Shown one piece after another: positions 52,424 to 61,397 of a stretch of DNA of 64,000 bases (position 1 is its first letter; every line of letters starts with the position of its first letter). A model generated the notes under the pieces. It was given only the letters and a program-made list of their open reading frames with translations, was not told the DNA's origin and made no database searches. Made by a program: the position numbers and the translations under genes. Source of the DNA: Dehalococcoidia bacterium. GTDB taxonomy: Bacteria > Chloroflexota > Dehalococcoidia > E44-bin15. Location: assembly GCA_035528575.1 (NCBI GenBank), contig DATKYK010000040.1, forward strand, positions 1 through 64,000, in the 5' to 3' direction.

Positions 52424-54427
52424 TCACCTGTGATTTCCTGGTTTTTTTACGACTTGAACCTTGGGCTTCCTAATCACGCGAAGGTAAATAATGGCTACCA
52501 GTAGCACCAGTACAACACCGATCACACCAACAACGGGCCAGAGCCACACGGGCAGTGTGGATTCCGATCCATCACCGGTCAGTTCAAATACATAGGGCTC
52601 ATCTGGAATATCAGTTACTGGCACATTCTCAGCCAAGAATATGGTTGAGTCACCATAGCTGACCATTAGACTGAACGTATCTGTTGGCAACGCGTCCGCA
52701 TCTGGTATCACTTCTATTAGGTAATCCCCTATTTTGGGATTCGGAACACCGACAAAGTCCTCAAGATCGCCATCGCCATCAACATCCTCAACTATATATA
52801 CTGCTCCCGTGATCTCATTTAGTTCTTTGGAGATGGTGAGGCCGTCCGGGTCGGTGACCACGATATCCGCTGGGCTCAACAGGCTGATCGTATAACCTGC
52901 TAGATTCAGGACGCATTCCTGATGGCCACCAATCACGTAGGTATCTTCGTCATCGTGTATCTCCTGCGGGTAAACAGAAAACCAGTCTGGCCCATCTTCG
53001 ATATCTATACCCTGATTCTTATACGCAGCCCACACAAGCTCACTAGAGTACCACGAATCTTCATTAGATTCTTGGCTCTTTCCCACGGGATTAAACAACC
53101 ACGGTTTGTTCTCCTGCTGAAGGGCAAAGCGGACTGCTTCACTCTTCTGGCTGGCAGTAGCCCCAGCAACGCGGAGTATCTCAACACACGTCTTGGGGTC
53201 GCAGTCCCAGTCGGTGATGGGATTGATTTTAACCCCTTCAGCCACTGCCTCGACAACCATATCATCGCCTACGTAAATGCCCGCGTGAGTCCAAAAATGA
53301 CCCAAACCTTGAGTCAATACAAAGCCAACCACGGTGCCGCTTCTGCATAGCAGAATATCACCTAGTTGGATGTCTTTGCGCCATTCAGATACAGACATAG
53401 GTGATGGCCGTTGGGATGGATTCGCCCACAGTGGCGGCATCTGGGATAATGCAGCCTCGACAAGAGACAACGCTTGCAGATTTTCCATAGAGCAATCATG
53501 GCGCTCAGAAGGGTCAGCCGCCCATGCGTCAGGACATGTCAAAAGGAGGCTTTTCCAAGCATGCGGAGTAAAAGACTGATCTGAGAGAACAACATCATCC
53601 CATGTGTTTCCAATCTGGACAAAATCAACGCGTTTTGTGCCATACTCCATCCTTTCCTTTACACACTCATTTACGAGATCCTCAGCGGCGCTGCCTCCAA
53701 AAAGTGACGCAAATAGTGAACGTAAAACATCTGTTCCCGCAATTGGACTATCAAACGTAAACACGGTTCTCACAGCAGATAATACGTCCGATTCTGCGTA
53801 TGACGCCCAGTAGGCCGTGACTGCACCGCCAAGGCTATGTGCAACTATGACGATTTCTGGAGTTGACTCTCCACCCCATGTGTTGATAAGATCACGGATC
53901 TGTTCGTCGAGAGCGTTGGCAGAATCCTTTAGGTGCTGCTTCGTGTCATCGTCGGTATATTCTGCATCCCCACCATCGTAGCCACCGGAACTCTTATAGC
54001 AGAAATACGCGGGATAGTACGACTCGAATTCACTTTGGAGTTCTGAGGGGAACGTGTCAGTTACCCGTTCCTCTGCAGTCCACTCCCCTGACAAAAGAAT
54101 GATACCTGGCATATACAGTACATATCCTACCTTTGGTGATGGGCTAGGCGATGGCGATGGGCTAGGCGAAGACGTCAGTAAGTTCCAGCTCCCCACGTCG
54201 CACTGGCCATAGCCGTTGTCTCCCACGGCGACCACGGTGCCGTCGGACCTGAGCCCCACCGTGTGCGTGTCACTTGCGGCCACCATGGCACTGCCAACAT
54301 CTGCTCTGGCTTCCCTATTACTAAACACACTATGAAGAGCGGGTATGGCTGTACTGACCAATATGAATATGACCAACACCAGCGTAATAATGGCCTTACG
54401 ACAATAACTAGGGGGCTTACAGTTCAT
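52424..54427 (-). CDS. Membrane-anchored lipase-like hydrolase fused to permuted NlpC/P60 (YiiX-like) domain
   Basis: 667 residues from the ATG at 54427, which has GAGGAG seven bases upstream; the ATG at 54442 has no signal. Order: signal or anchor segment, one RCC1-like repeat (SDGTVVAVGDNGYGQCDVGS), Ser-Pro linker, alpha/beta-hydrolase with nucleophile elbow IVIVAHSLGGAVTAYW, a YiiX/permuted NlpC-P60 domain (LGDILLCRSGTVVGFV; HFWTHAGIYVGDDMVVEAVA; WYSSELVWAAYKNQGIDI), a beta domain, and a C-terminal span (VWLWPVVGVIGVVLVLLVAI) with basic tail. In YiiX relatives the catalytic Cys is in CSELV; here it is Ser. Outward-facing enzyme, possibly acting on lipids and peptides. Confidence 0.8.
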   Translation of the reverse strand: MNCKPPSYCRKAIITLVLVIFILVSTAIPALHSVFSNREARADVGSAMVAASDTHTVGLRSDGTVVAVGDNGYGQCDVGSWNLLTSSPSPSPSPSPSPKVGYVLYMPGIILLSGEWTAEERVTDTFPSELQSEFESYYPAYFCYKSSGGYDGGDAEYTDDDTKQHLKDSANALDEQIRDLINTWGGESTPEIVIVAHSLGGAVTAYWASYAESDVLSAVRTVFTFDSPIAGTDVLRSLFASLFGGSAAEDLVNECVKERMEYGTKRVDFVQIGNTWDDVVLSDQSFTPHAWKSLLLTCPDAWAADPSERHDCSMENLQALSLVEAALSQMPPLWANPSQRPSPMSVSEWRKDIQLGDILLCRSGTVVGFVLTQGLGHFWTHAGIYVGDDMVVEAVAEGVKINPITDWDCDPKTCVEILRVAGATASQKSEAVRFALQQENKPWLFNPVGKSQESNEDSWYSSELVWAAYKNQGIDIEDGPDWFSVYPQEIHDDEDTYVIGGHQECVLNLAGYTISLLSPADIVVTDPDGLTISKELNEITGAVYIVEDVDGDGDLEDFVGVPNPKIGDYLIEVIPDADALPTDTFSLMVSYGDSTIFLAENVPVTDIPDEPYVFELTGDGSESTLPVWLWPVVGVIGVVLVLLVAIIYLRVIRKPKVQVVKKPGNHR

Positions 54428-54544
54428 ATGGATTCTCCTCATTATCTTGCAACAGGAGCCGAATATCTATAGTTAGTGTGTCTAGATCACTTATGGAAAG
54501 TAGGGGAATAATATACCATGGCTCTTTAATCTGTCAATACATAT

Positions 54545-54715
54545 AGAGCAAGCCTGATAGCTCAGAGTGCTGGAACAGGCTATCAGGCTCAGGGATATAG
54601 GTTGTGGGCAGCCTCATCGTGCAACAACAGCCATGTGGATGGCCATTATTGCAAATCATATGGGAAGCAAGCGGTCCTCAGGTAGCCCCCTGTAATCTGC
54701 TTTGCTGTGCTCCTC
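54545..54715 (+). repeat. Diverged composite dispersed repeat (A, B part, C end)
   Basis: GGAACAGGCTATCAGGCTCA (A), GCAACAACAGCCATGTGGAT (B start), then AGGTAGCCCCCTGTAATCTG and TTTGCTGTGCTCC (C end). 54716-54922 contains an AT-rich stretch with no identifiable feature. Confidence 0.55.
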
Positions 54716-54922
54716 GGTCTGTACCCAATAGGCCAATTTCATCGTGTCCAATCTGAACCAAGAAAGTAATTACTTCATATTCTTTCCCAAAGCATCTTTT
54801 GTAAAGCATAATATTTGTAGCAAGTTTGATTTAGCTTTGAAAATTATCACTTCAGGCAACACCAAAGGACATTTTGTGCAATCTTAGCAATATAGCAGAG
54901 CTAGCATTTAGAGGGGTGAGCA

Positions 54923-55144
54923 ATGAGGAAAAGTGGATCAATCAGCATCGATGATCTCTGGCGTAAGGGGCCTTTAGGCGTTGTAACGGCTTGTAAAGAG
55001 GAGATATTTGGTCTCAAAGGGTCTTTACTGGCGACATGTCGTCAGAGCGGGCTTGGCTTAGACGCCTGGAAGGAAGCGCTGAGGTTAACTCTCGAGGAGC
55101 TAAAGAGTATAAGAAGACGAAATAAGAGGGATGACCAATTATAG
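54923..55144 (+). CDS. Uncharacterised small protein
   Basis: 73 residues with GAGGGGTGAGC just before the ATG. It reads MRKSGSISIDDLWRKGPLGV, then ATCRQSGLGLDAWKEALRLT and LEELKSIRRRNKRDDQL. Mostly helical and basic at the end, with no membrane span. Two Cys occur but not as a metal motif. No family recognised. It is the only plus-strand gene between two minus-strand groups. The good ribosome binding site makes it probably real. Confidence 0.55.
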   Translation: MRKSGSISIDDLWRKGPLGVVTACKEEIFGLKGSLLATCRQSGLGLDAWKEALRLTLEELKSIRRRNKRDDQL

Positions 55145-55404
55145 CTTACAAGAAGCTGTATGCTTTTAATTTTCAGTATTCACTGCACTTTATGGACAAC
55201 CGTGCAGTAGATGGCCACAGTATCCGGATGTCGGATAGAGGGTGATTCCGGAGGCGATGGTCTAGTATCCAAACCCTCTAAGAGATTGGTTGCGGAGTCT
55301 AGCACTGTTATTAAATAGATTCTCCCTGCTGTGCCTTCGATAATGGTAAGACGTTGGAGATGATTAAGGGGGAACCGAAAGATGAGAAAGGGGACGACGT
55401 CAAT

Positions 55405-57771
55405 TTATACCCCAAGTCGTGTCCGGGCGATAATCTCCTGTTTGGCGGCCTCGGGAAGGTCATCGAAATACGCGCAGTAACCCGATACCCGCACTACCAG
55501 CCCCGGGTACTTGCCGGGGTTACGTAGGGCATCCTCCAGCATCTCCGGGTCGAGCACGTTCAGTTGCATCTCCATTCCACCTGAATCGAAAAAGCCCTTC
55601 ACCAGAGCGGCCATTATATTCACTCCTCGATCACCGGCGAGGGTATTAGGGTCGAAGCGCAGGTTCAGGGCGTAACCGTTGGGCGCCAGGGTGGAGTCTA
55701 CGTGAGCCACCGAGTTGAGCAGTGCAGTGGGCCCCAGTCTGTCACGTCCGTTTGAAGATCCCAGGCTGGCTGCGAACGGTTCCCCGGCACTTCTTCCGCT
55801 GGGTAGAGCGCCCACTCTGCGCCCGAACGCCACGTGACATGTCACCGAGTAGAATCCAGGCACATAGGGGCCTCCACGCGTGTTGCGGTGTCGAGCCAGA
55901 GACGAGTGGAAAATCCGCGCTGCTGTATCGGCATAGCCATCGGATAGCTTATGGTCGTTCCCATACTTGGGGGCGTTGAGCAGCATGGCCTGGATCTCAG
56001 GATTAGAGGCGAAGTTGTCGCGCATTGCCTTAATTATCTGGGACATGGTATATTTGTGGCGCTGGAAAACCACCTCATCGAGGGCTGCCAGTGAATCAGC
56101 CACGTCTGCTACCCCTACCCCCTGTATACCGCTTGAGTTAAACAGGGCTCCCCCCGCAGTAACATCTTCCCCCGACTCAAGGCAGCCATCCACCAGCATG
56201 GAGGATAGCGGTGTGGGATGGTAATCACGGTTCCCTTTCTCGATTACCTGCAGGTCACCTATCATACGCGCTACCATATAATCCACCTGCACCCGGAAGG
56301 CATCAACCACCTGGTCGATGCTGGTAAAAGAGGTTGGGTCAGGAGTGGCGGCGCCCACTCGCCGGCGACCCTTGAGTCGCCTCCCACGATTGAGTGCAAG
56401 CTCAAGGCTGAGCGGAAGGTTGAAGAGCGCGGCATCTGTGGAGAAAAAGCTATTACCCGGCAGGGCAAGCTCCACGCATCCCACCACCCCGTAGTTGCGT
56501 GCCTCCTCCAGGGGATAGCCGTGTGAAACGAGGGAGGCTATAGCCGCCTCATCATTGAAGAGCGCAGGCACCCCGTTGCCTTTCATCGCCACTTCCGAGA
56601 CCCGTCTGATGTAATCCTGGGAGGAACTGGCGTGAACGCGCGCCTGGTAGTTGGGATCCCGCAGGCCGGACTCCTCCATTACGTCGAGAAAGAGATAGGT
56701 GAGATCGTTTGCGGCATCATTCCCCTCTCGGTCTATACCGCCTACAATCGCTGCCTGCACCACCAGGAAGCCGCCGTGGTACTGGCTGACCTTCTCCGAG
56801 AGGAGGAAGACGTGCTCGGTCGCCTTGGCAGAGAAGCAGAGCAGAAGCTCGCCAGCCTGCTCCCGGGTGATTCTTCCTTTATCCAGGTCACGCCTGTAGT
56901 AGGGATAGAGATACTGGTCCATCCTGCCGAATGAGATAGCGGAGTTAAGCCCTTCCAGGTTTACCGCCATATGGGTTAGCCATAGGGACTGCAGGGCTTC
57001 GTGGAAGGTCTCCGCTGGGCCGTGTGGTACCTTGTAGCAAATGCGCGATATTTCGTTGAGCTCGGCGGCGCGCCCGGCATCCTTTTCCTCAGTGGCTAGG
57101 CGCTCGGCCTCCTGTGCCAGACGCCTGGCAAATTCGACCAGACCCTCGCAGCAGATGCGCGATGCCCGGTGGAGGTCCCCTTCTTTTCCCTCCATAGCCT
57201 CCAGGTAACCCTTCACGCCAAGCTTGAGCATCTTTTCATAGTTGGGAAGAAAGTGTCCGATACCACCTGCTTCGTTGATAAGGTAGAACGTAGCATTAAG
57301 CTGTTCTACTACGTAGCGCAGTAATTGTGGGAAGTGCGGAGAGAAGGCCCGAAGGGGCATGTTGCGAACGAGCCAATAAGGGAAGACGCGAAAGAGCAGC
57401 TTTAGGCGGTCGCGCCAGGCGATACGCAGAGGATTGGTCTTCCTCCTACCTATCCATAGCAAGTCGCTGCTTAAAAAAACACTGCTCAGCTCAGGTTGCA
57501 TAACGCATGAGATGCGCTGGCTGCCCACATTTCCTACGATCAGCTCTTCAGGATAGATACGCACCAATTTGTGTCTCAAGAGATGGCGTAGGGCCTTAGC
57601 CTTGCGAATCACCATCGGCTCGGCTCGATTGTCATGGTGCCTGAAGTAATCGCTTATGAGGTATGCCCGCTCCGGGCATAGGTAGACCGGTGTGGAGAGC
57701 AACTCCTGCTTTATGCGCTTGAAGCGCTCCGATTCCTTTTTGCCCTCAATGGTTTTTGCAGTTTCTCTCAC
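55405..57771 (-). CDS. Glycyl radical enzyme (PFL-like, eliminase type)
   Basis: 788 residues. Start is GTG at 57771. Active-site loop VVGCVELALPG with Cys432 and Glu434 (C-x-E), glycyl loop VRVSGYCAYF with Gly764. It therefore belongs with dehydratases, decarboxylases and lyases rather than pyruvate formate-lyase. It shares only family-level similarity with the enzyme at 27640-30054, so substrates probably differ. No SAM-radical activase lies in the window. It is downstream of the ferredoxin, FixC-like and FAD-oxidase genes, about 290 bases apart, and may act in the same pathway, for example on an aromatic or hydroxylated acid. Confidence 0.92.
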   Translation of the reverse strand: MRETAKTIEGKKESERFKRIKQELLSTPVYLCPERAYLISDYFRHHDNRAEPMVIRKAKALRHLLRHKLVRIYPEELIVGNVGSQRISCVMQPELSSVFLSSDLLWIGRRKTNPLRIAWRDRLKLLFRVFPYWLVRNMPLRAFSPHFPQLLRYVVEQLNATFYLINEAGGIGHFLPNYEKMLKLGVKGYLEAMEGKEGDLHRASRICCEGLVEFARRLAQEAERLATEEKDAGRAAELNEISRICYKVPHGPAETFHEALQSLWLTHMAVNLEGLNSAISFGRMDQYLYPYYRRDLDKGRITREQAGELLLCFSAKATEHVFLLSEKVSQYHGGFLVVQAAIVGGIDREGNDAANDLTYLFLDVMEESGLRDPNYQARVHASSSQDYIRRVSEVAMKGNGVPALFNDEAAIASLVSHGYPLEEARNYGVVGCVELALPGNSFFSTDAALFNLPLSLELALNRGRRLKGRRRVGAATPDPTSFTSIDQVVDAFRVQVDYMVARMIGDLQVIEKGNRDYHPTPLSSMLVDGCLESGEDVTAGGALFNSSGIQGVGVADVADSLAALDEVVFQRHKYTMSQIIKAMRDNFASNPEIQAMLLNAPKYGNDHKLSDGYADTAARIFHSSLARHRNTRGGPYVPGFYSVTCHVAFGRRVGALPSGRSAGEPFAASLGSSNGRDRLGPTALLNSVAHVDSTLAPNGYALNLRFDPNTLAGDRGVNIMAALVKGFFDSGGMEMQLNVLDPEMLEDALRNPGKYPGLVVRVSGYCAYFDDLPEAAKQEIIARTRLGV

Positions 57772-57914
57772 GCCATAACCCTACCTATGCAATTATAACA
57801 TGCCGCGGGTTCTCTATGTGTGCGCATTTATAAAGAGAGTATCTGGTATAGCATGTACTGAAATGACTTAGAAAAGTAAGTATAGCAAATTAGACGCTTT
57901 ATCGGAAACCGGGG

Positions 57915-58073
57915 ATGAGCTCGCTAGCAATAGGTAAGAACCGGCGGCAGGCCTGCGGTGTGCGTGAGCAAAAGGATGAATGCCCTTATCTGGTCGGGGA
58001 CTGCGGCTCAGACGCCGGGATATACAGATACTACCGCTGCAAAGGAGAGTGCTTGTATCAGCCCCGCTGGTAG
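57915..58073 (+). CDS. Possible small Cys-rich protein (52 residues)
   Basis: ATG at 57915, stop at 58071-58073. It reads MSSLAIGKNRRQACGVREQK, DECPYLVGDCGSDAGIYRYY, RCKGECLYQPRW. Cys at 14, 23, 30, 42 and 46, with Tyr and Arg enrichment, looks protein-like and metal-binding. It overlaps the ferredoxin gene's 3' end antisense by 16 bases only, so it is not a shadow. The Shine-Dalgarno is poor. No family recognised. Confidence 0.4.
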   Translation: MSSLAIGKNRRQACGVREQKDECPYLVGDCGSDAGIYRYYRCKGECLYQPRW

Positions 58074-58336
58074 ACGATCCCGTATCCACCTGGAGGGAAG
58101 GTGAAATCGATGGCGTCGTAATCGCATACGGCATAGCACGATGCACACTCGGTACAGAATTTCTTGTAGGCTTTTTCTAGTATTGCCTTGCCGTCTCGGA
58201 TCTTCCACAGGTTCATACCACAGATTATCACGCAGTTCTTGCACCCTACGCACTTTTCATGATCGACCGAGATAAAATCTACCGGCGACTCGATCACTGT
58301 CACCAGGTCTCTCTTTTCTATCGAATACTTCTCCAT
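58058..58336 (-). CDS. Ferredoxin-like protein (FixX-type)
   Basis: 92 residues. Cysteines: CVGCKNCVIICG and CTECASCYAVCDYDAIDF, the pattern of a two-cluster-like ferredoxin; FixX relatives often keep one 4Fe-4S. It starts two bases after the stop of the FixC-like gene, with GGAGGAGAG inside that gene's end, so the two are coupled. In FixABCX/ETF-QO systems FixX takes electrons from FixC. No FixA/FixB (ETF) genes are in the window, so the electron donor lies elsewhere or is the adjacent oxidase. Confidence 0.85.
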   Translation of the reverse strand: MEKYSIEKRDLVTVIESPVDFISVDHEKCVGCKNCVIICGMNLWKIRDGKAILEKAYKKFCTECASCYAVCDYDAIDFTFPPGGYGIVYQRG

Positions 58337-58338
58337 GA

Positions 58339-59730
58339 TTACTCTCCTCCTGCAGGTGGCTGCATCATACCCTTCAGCATGGGGGCCATCATCTTGGTGC
58401 CAGCGAGGAAACCCTTAATTTTATATCTGGAGGCTTCTTCGGCTATAGGGAAGTAATAGCGCGACATGAAAAGCAGTTGCGGTATCATGTCCACCATAAT
58501 CGCCGGTACTCGCAACATGCCATGTGCATGTGGTTCGGCAAAGGTCAGCATACCGTAGAACATGGCATCGGCAAGGTTGTCGAAGAGGTCAAAGAAGGTC
58601 TGTGACGTCCATGCAGCAAAAAAGTCTCTAAGCACGGTGCCGGATGTAAAATCGACACCCACTGGCGATGCCTTCAGTTCCTCCATGTATTGTTTGAAGT
58701 ATTCCTTGGAGAAATCACTATCCTGGTGAGCTCGCACTGCAACCTGGGCGGCAAGCCGCGACGAATACATTGCCTGCCACACGCCCTCAGCCATGAACGG
58801 CTCCGGCACTCCTGCGGCGTCCCCGGTAAGCATCAGACCACCGCTGTAGATCCTTTCATTGAACGTCTTTAACCACGGTAGGAAGTGTAGCTGGAACTCG
58901 CGAGGATGGGCACGAGTGGCTTTGATCAGGCGCTGAATGAAATCAAGTTGAACATTATCTATCACTGATCTGGTTGATAGGTTTCGGCCTGCGTCGATTT
59001 CGCTCTGTAGCGTCTTCGCTGGGCGGGAGCCGATGTGAAATCCGTCCCGGCAGATAGTGCAGTATCCGCCGCGGTCTGGGCCCATAAATATATGGACATT
59101 GGTGTCGCCGCAATATTCGGCAAGACGCTCCGGATCTGCCTCGAAGTCTACAGTGGAAAGTACGGTTATCTGGTCTTTATCCCATCTCTTTCGAATCCCA
59201 GCCTTATTGGCCATTAGGGAGTGCGCGCCGTCGGCCGCGATGACCACCGGCGCACGGTACTCGTTTCCATGATGGTCAACTACACCGACAATGTTCTGCC
59301 CATCTTTGATTACGTCATGCGCCAGGGTGGCGAGCTTGAGCTCCGCACCGGCCGAGGTGGCTTTGTCCGCCATCCACTGGTCGAACTCAGGCCGGTACAT
59401 TATCTGCACCATGTATTCGCTGGCCTGGGGATAGCTGTTACGCTTTGGAGGAGTCAGACCCCAGGTTAAGCGATCAGAGTTGGATGGCGTGGGCTCGACT
59501 ATATGCATCACTCCGAACTTGGTCGGCCACAACGATGGTACGTCCAGATCCTTAATGTAATCGAAATCCCGAGCGGCCTTAGGCGCGAGGCCAAAACCAG
59601 ACGAGTTTTTTTCGCCGCAGAAGCGTCCCCGCTCGAGGATGACCACCTTAAGACCGGCATCCGCTGCTTCCTTGGCAGCAGCACTTCCTCCCGGTCCGCC
59701 GCCCACTACTATCAAATCATAGTTACTCAT
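58339..59730 (-). CDS. FixC-like FAD-dependent oxidoreductase (ETF-QO / geranylgeranyl reductase family)
   Basis: 463 residues. FAD motif LIVVGGGPGGSAAAKEAADA, then VILERG; the second FAD motif VIAADGAHSLMANKAG; the late motif GLMLTGDAAGVPEPFMAEGV. GGAGG precedes the ATG. The C-terminal part has hydrophobic stretches that may touch the membrane. With the coupled ferredoxin it resembles the FixC/FixX half of an ETF:quinone oxidoreductase-like complex. It probably passes electrons from a dehydrogenase to quinone or low-potential carriers. Confidence 0.88.
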   Translation of the reverse strand: MSNYDLIVVGGGPGGSAAAKEAADAGLKVVILERGRFCGEKNSSGFGLAPKAARDFDYIKDLDVPSLWPTKFGVMHIVEPTPSNSDRLTWGLTPPKRNSYPQASEYMVQIMYRPEFDQWMADKATSAGAELKLATLAHDVIKDGQNIVGVVDHHGNEYRAPVVIAADGAHSLMANKAGIRKRWDKDQITVLSTVDFEADPERLAEYCGDTNVHIFMGPDRGGYCTICRDGFHIGSRPAKTLQSEIDAGRNLSTRSVIDNVQLDFIQRLIKATRAHPREFQLHFLPWLKTFNERIYSGGLMLTGDAAGVPEPFMAEGVWQAMYSSRLAAQVAVRAHQDSDFSKEYFKQYMEELKASPVGVDFTSGTVLRDFFAAWTSQTFFDLFDNLADAMFYGMLTFAEPHAHGMLRVPAIMVDMIPQLLFMSRYYFPIAEEASRYKIKGFLAGTKMMAPMLKGMMQPPAGGE

Positions 59731-59801
59731 TTGGCCTCCTTCCCTGAGTTGCGGAATTGATAGATACTAGGGATGTAGTTTGAAGCTTCATTGCACCTCC
59801 T

Positions 59802-61367
59802 TTATTCATCCGGTGATATGTAAGCAGTAGGATCGCACGTATTGTTTGGATCCAGCTGCTTTTTGATCTCGCGCAACCACGCATCATAATTAAAGCACGC
59901 AGGCCCGAACACGCCGTGCTTGCCCGTCCCCACTTGCGATATCTGGAAAATGGGCGAACCCAGCCCCTGTTTCAGGCATGTCTCGTTCGATTCCGCCAAG
60001 TACTCAAGTGCTCCTTGCGCGGATTCACTGTCATGATGGTCATACATAATTAGCACTTCAGTATAAGCTAGATGGCCCTGCTCAAACAATAGGGTCGCGG
60101 AATTGTCGCCCCCGTCGTCCATGATCACGCCCCTCTTGATGTACTTTTCCTTTAGTCCCGCTCCGGCCTTGATCTGGTTTATGGCCAGGTCTACGGTATC
60201 CATCGCTCCGAACGAGGTATTGAAGCCCCCCGCACTACGGAAGCACGAGCGTACAACCGCATCCACCTTGAGCACGGTAATGGCGGTTTGCTCCTGCATC
60301 TCCTTGGTTTCAGACATGGGGGAGACCTGACCGTCAGTCTCCTCCAAAACCTGTGCAAGAACCTTTTGCTGATAATCAAACTCCCGCTCTGAGTTGCCGA
60401 AGATCACAAACAAGAAGGCATATTTGAGCACCTGCTGCATCATGCCTGATTGCCACATATCAACGTAGTTCTTGCCGGAAGTCATTTGCAAGCCCACGAA
60501 CGCAGGGGTCAGCCTGCAGATGAAATAGCCGATCTCCGACTCGCCAAGCTTGTAAGCTGCCTCGGCAAGCTGGTCAAGGCTGGGGAAGCTGAACAGCGAG
60601 GCCTTGAAGAACTGGAGCGGCTCTTTAAGCACGTAGTTGGGAGGGGCGTTCTTCATCTCCAGTTCAGGCGGTCCGTTCCAATGAAACAGCTTGACTGCGC
60701 ACTTGGTGAACACCCCCAGCCCTCCCCACGCTCCTTCCCAGCCCCGCATAATCCCCCTCATGCTGGGACCTGGCCCATCGCCACAGAACCAGCCTGCATC
60801 CGCTCCAAGTGATCCTAGCTTGAGTACCTCACCCGTGGGCAGCACCCACTCGACGCCAAGGAGATTGCGGCCGCTGTAGCCCATGCTGAGTCCATCAGGC
60901 CCGTAGCCAACCACTGAAGTTGCGCTGGCAAGTACAGAAGTGTTGGAGCCCGCTCCGATAATGTGGCAGTTGAGCCCCTTCTTCATCGCTTCTACCTGGA
61001 GTTGCATACAGATCACGTGTGGTTCGACAACCGCAAACATGTTTTTCTCGTCAATCTCAAGAATGCGGTTCATGCGGCGCAAATCCAGTAGTACCGCCCC
61101 TTCGACTCCTGGCAGGTTGTGGATGCCCCACCCGGTGCTCATGGCCTTGAAGACTATGTGGTGCCTATTGCAGATTTTGGCGACGGCAACCACCTCCTCT
61201 GTGCTCGCAGGCATGAGCACGGCCTCGGGCGAGATGTCGGCCCACACGCCTTTATTGTTACCAAAAGGCTGGTACATGTATGACCTGAGCACTGCCGGGT
61301 CACCAGAGATGTTCTCCGGTCCTACTACGCTCTCGAATGATTTGTATACTTTTTTGGCAAGGGACAT
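59802..61367 (-). CDS. FAD-binding oxidase (VAO/PCMH superfamily, PchF/GlcD-like)
   Basis: 521 residues. PCMH-type FAD-binding domain: PEAVLMPASTEEVVAVAKIC, GVEGAVLLDLRRMNRILEID, FAVVEPHVICMQLQ, then GWEGAWGGLGVFTKCAVKL. The length and C-terminal KKQLDPNNTCDPTAYISPDE resemble 4-cresol methylhydroxylase flavoprotein subunits and related FAD_binding_4 oxidases. GGAGG precedes the ATG. It directly follows the CCG-type Fe-S gene and is second in a run of three. Likely a dehydrogenase of a hydroxy acid or alkylphenol-type compound that donates to the Fe-S partner. Confidence 0.87.
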   Translation of the reverse strand: MSLAKKVYKSFESVVGPENISGDPAVLRSYMYQPFGNNKGVWADISPEAVLMPASTEEVVAVAKICNRHHIVFKAMSTGWGIHNLPGVEGAVLLDLRRMNRILEIDEKNMFAVVEPHVICMQLQVEAMKKGLNCHIIGAGSNTSVLASATSVVGYGPDGLSMGYSGRNLLGVEWVLPTGEVLKLGSLGADAGWFCGDGPGPSMRGIMRGWEGAWGGLGVFTKCAVKLFHWNGPPELEMKNAPPNYVLKEPLQFFKASLFSFPSLDQLAEAAYKLGESEIGYFICRLTPAFVGLQMTSGKNYVDMWQSGMMQQVLKYAFLFVIFGNSEREFDYQQKVLAQVLEETDGQVSPMSETKEMQEQTAITVLKVDAVVRSCFRSAGGFNTSFGAMDTVDLAINQIKAGAGLKEKYIKRGVIMDDGGDNSATLLFEQGHLAYTEVLIMYDHHDSESAQGALEYLAESNETCLKQGLGSPIFQISQVGTGKHGVFGPACFNYDAWLREIKKQLDPNNTCDPTAYISPDE

Positions 61368-61397
61368 GTTCGCCTCCTGTTCATCAATGATCCGTTG

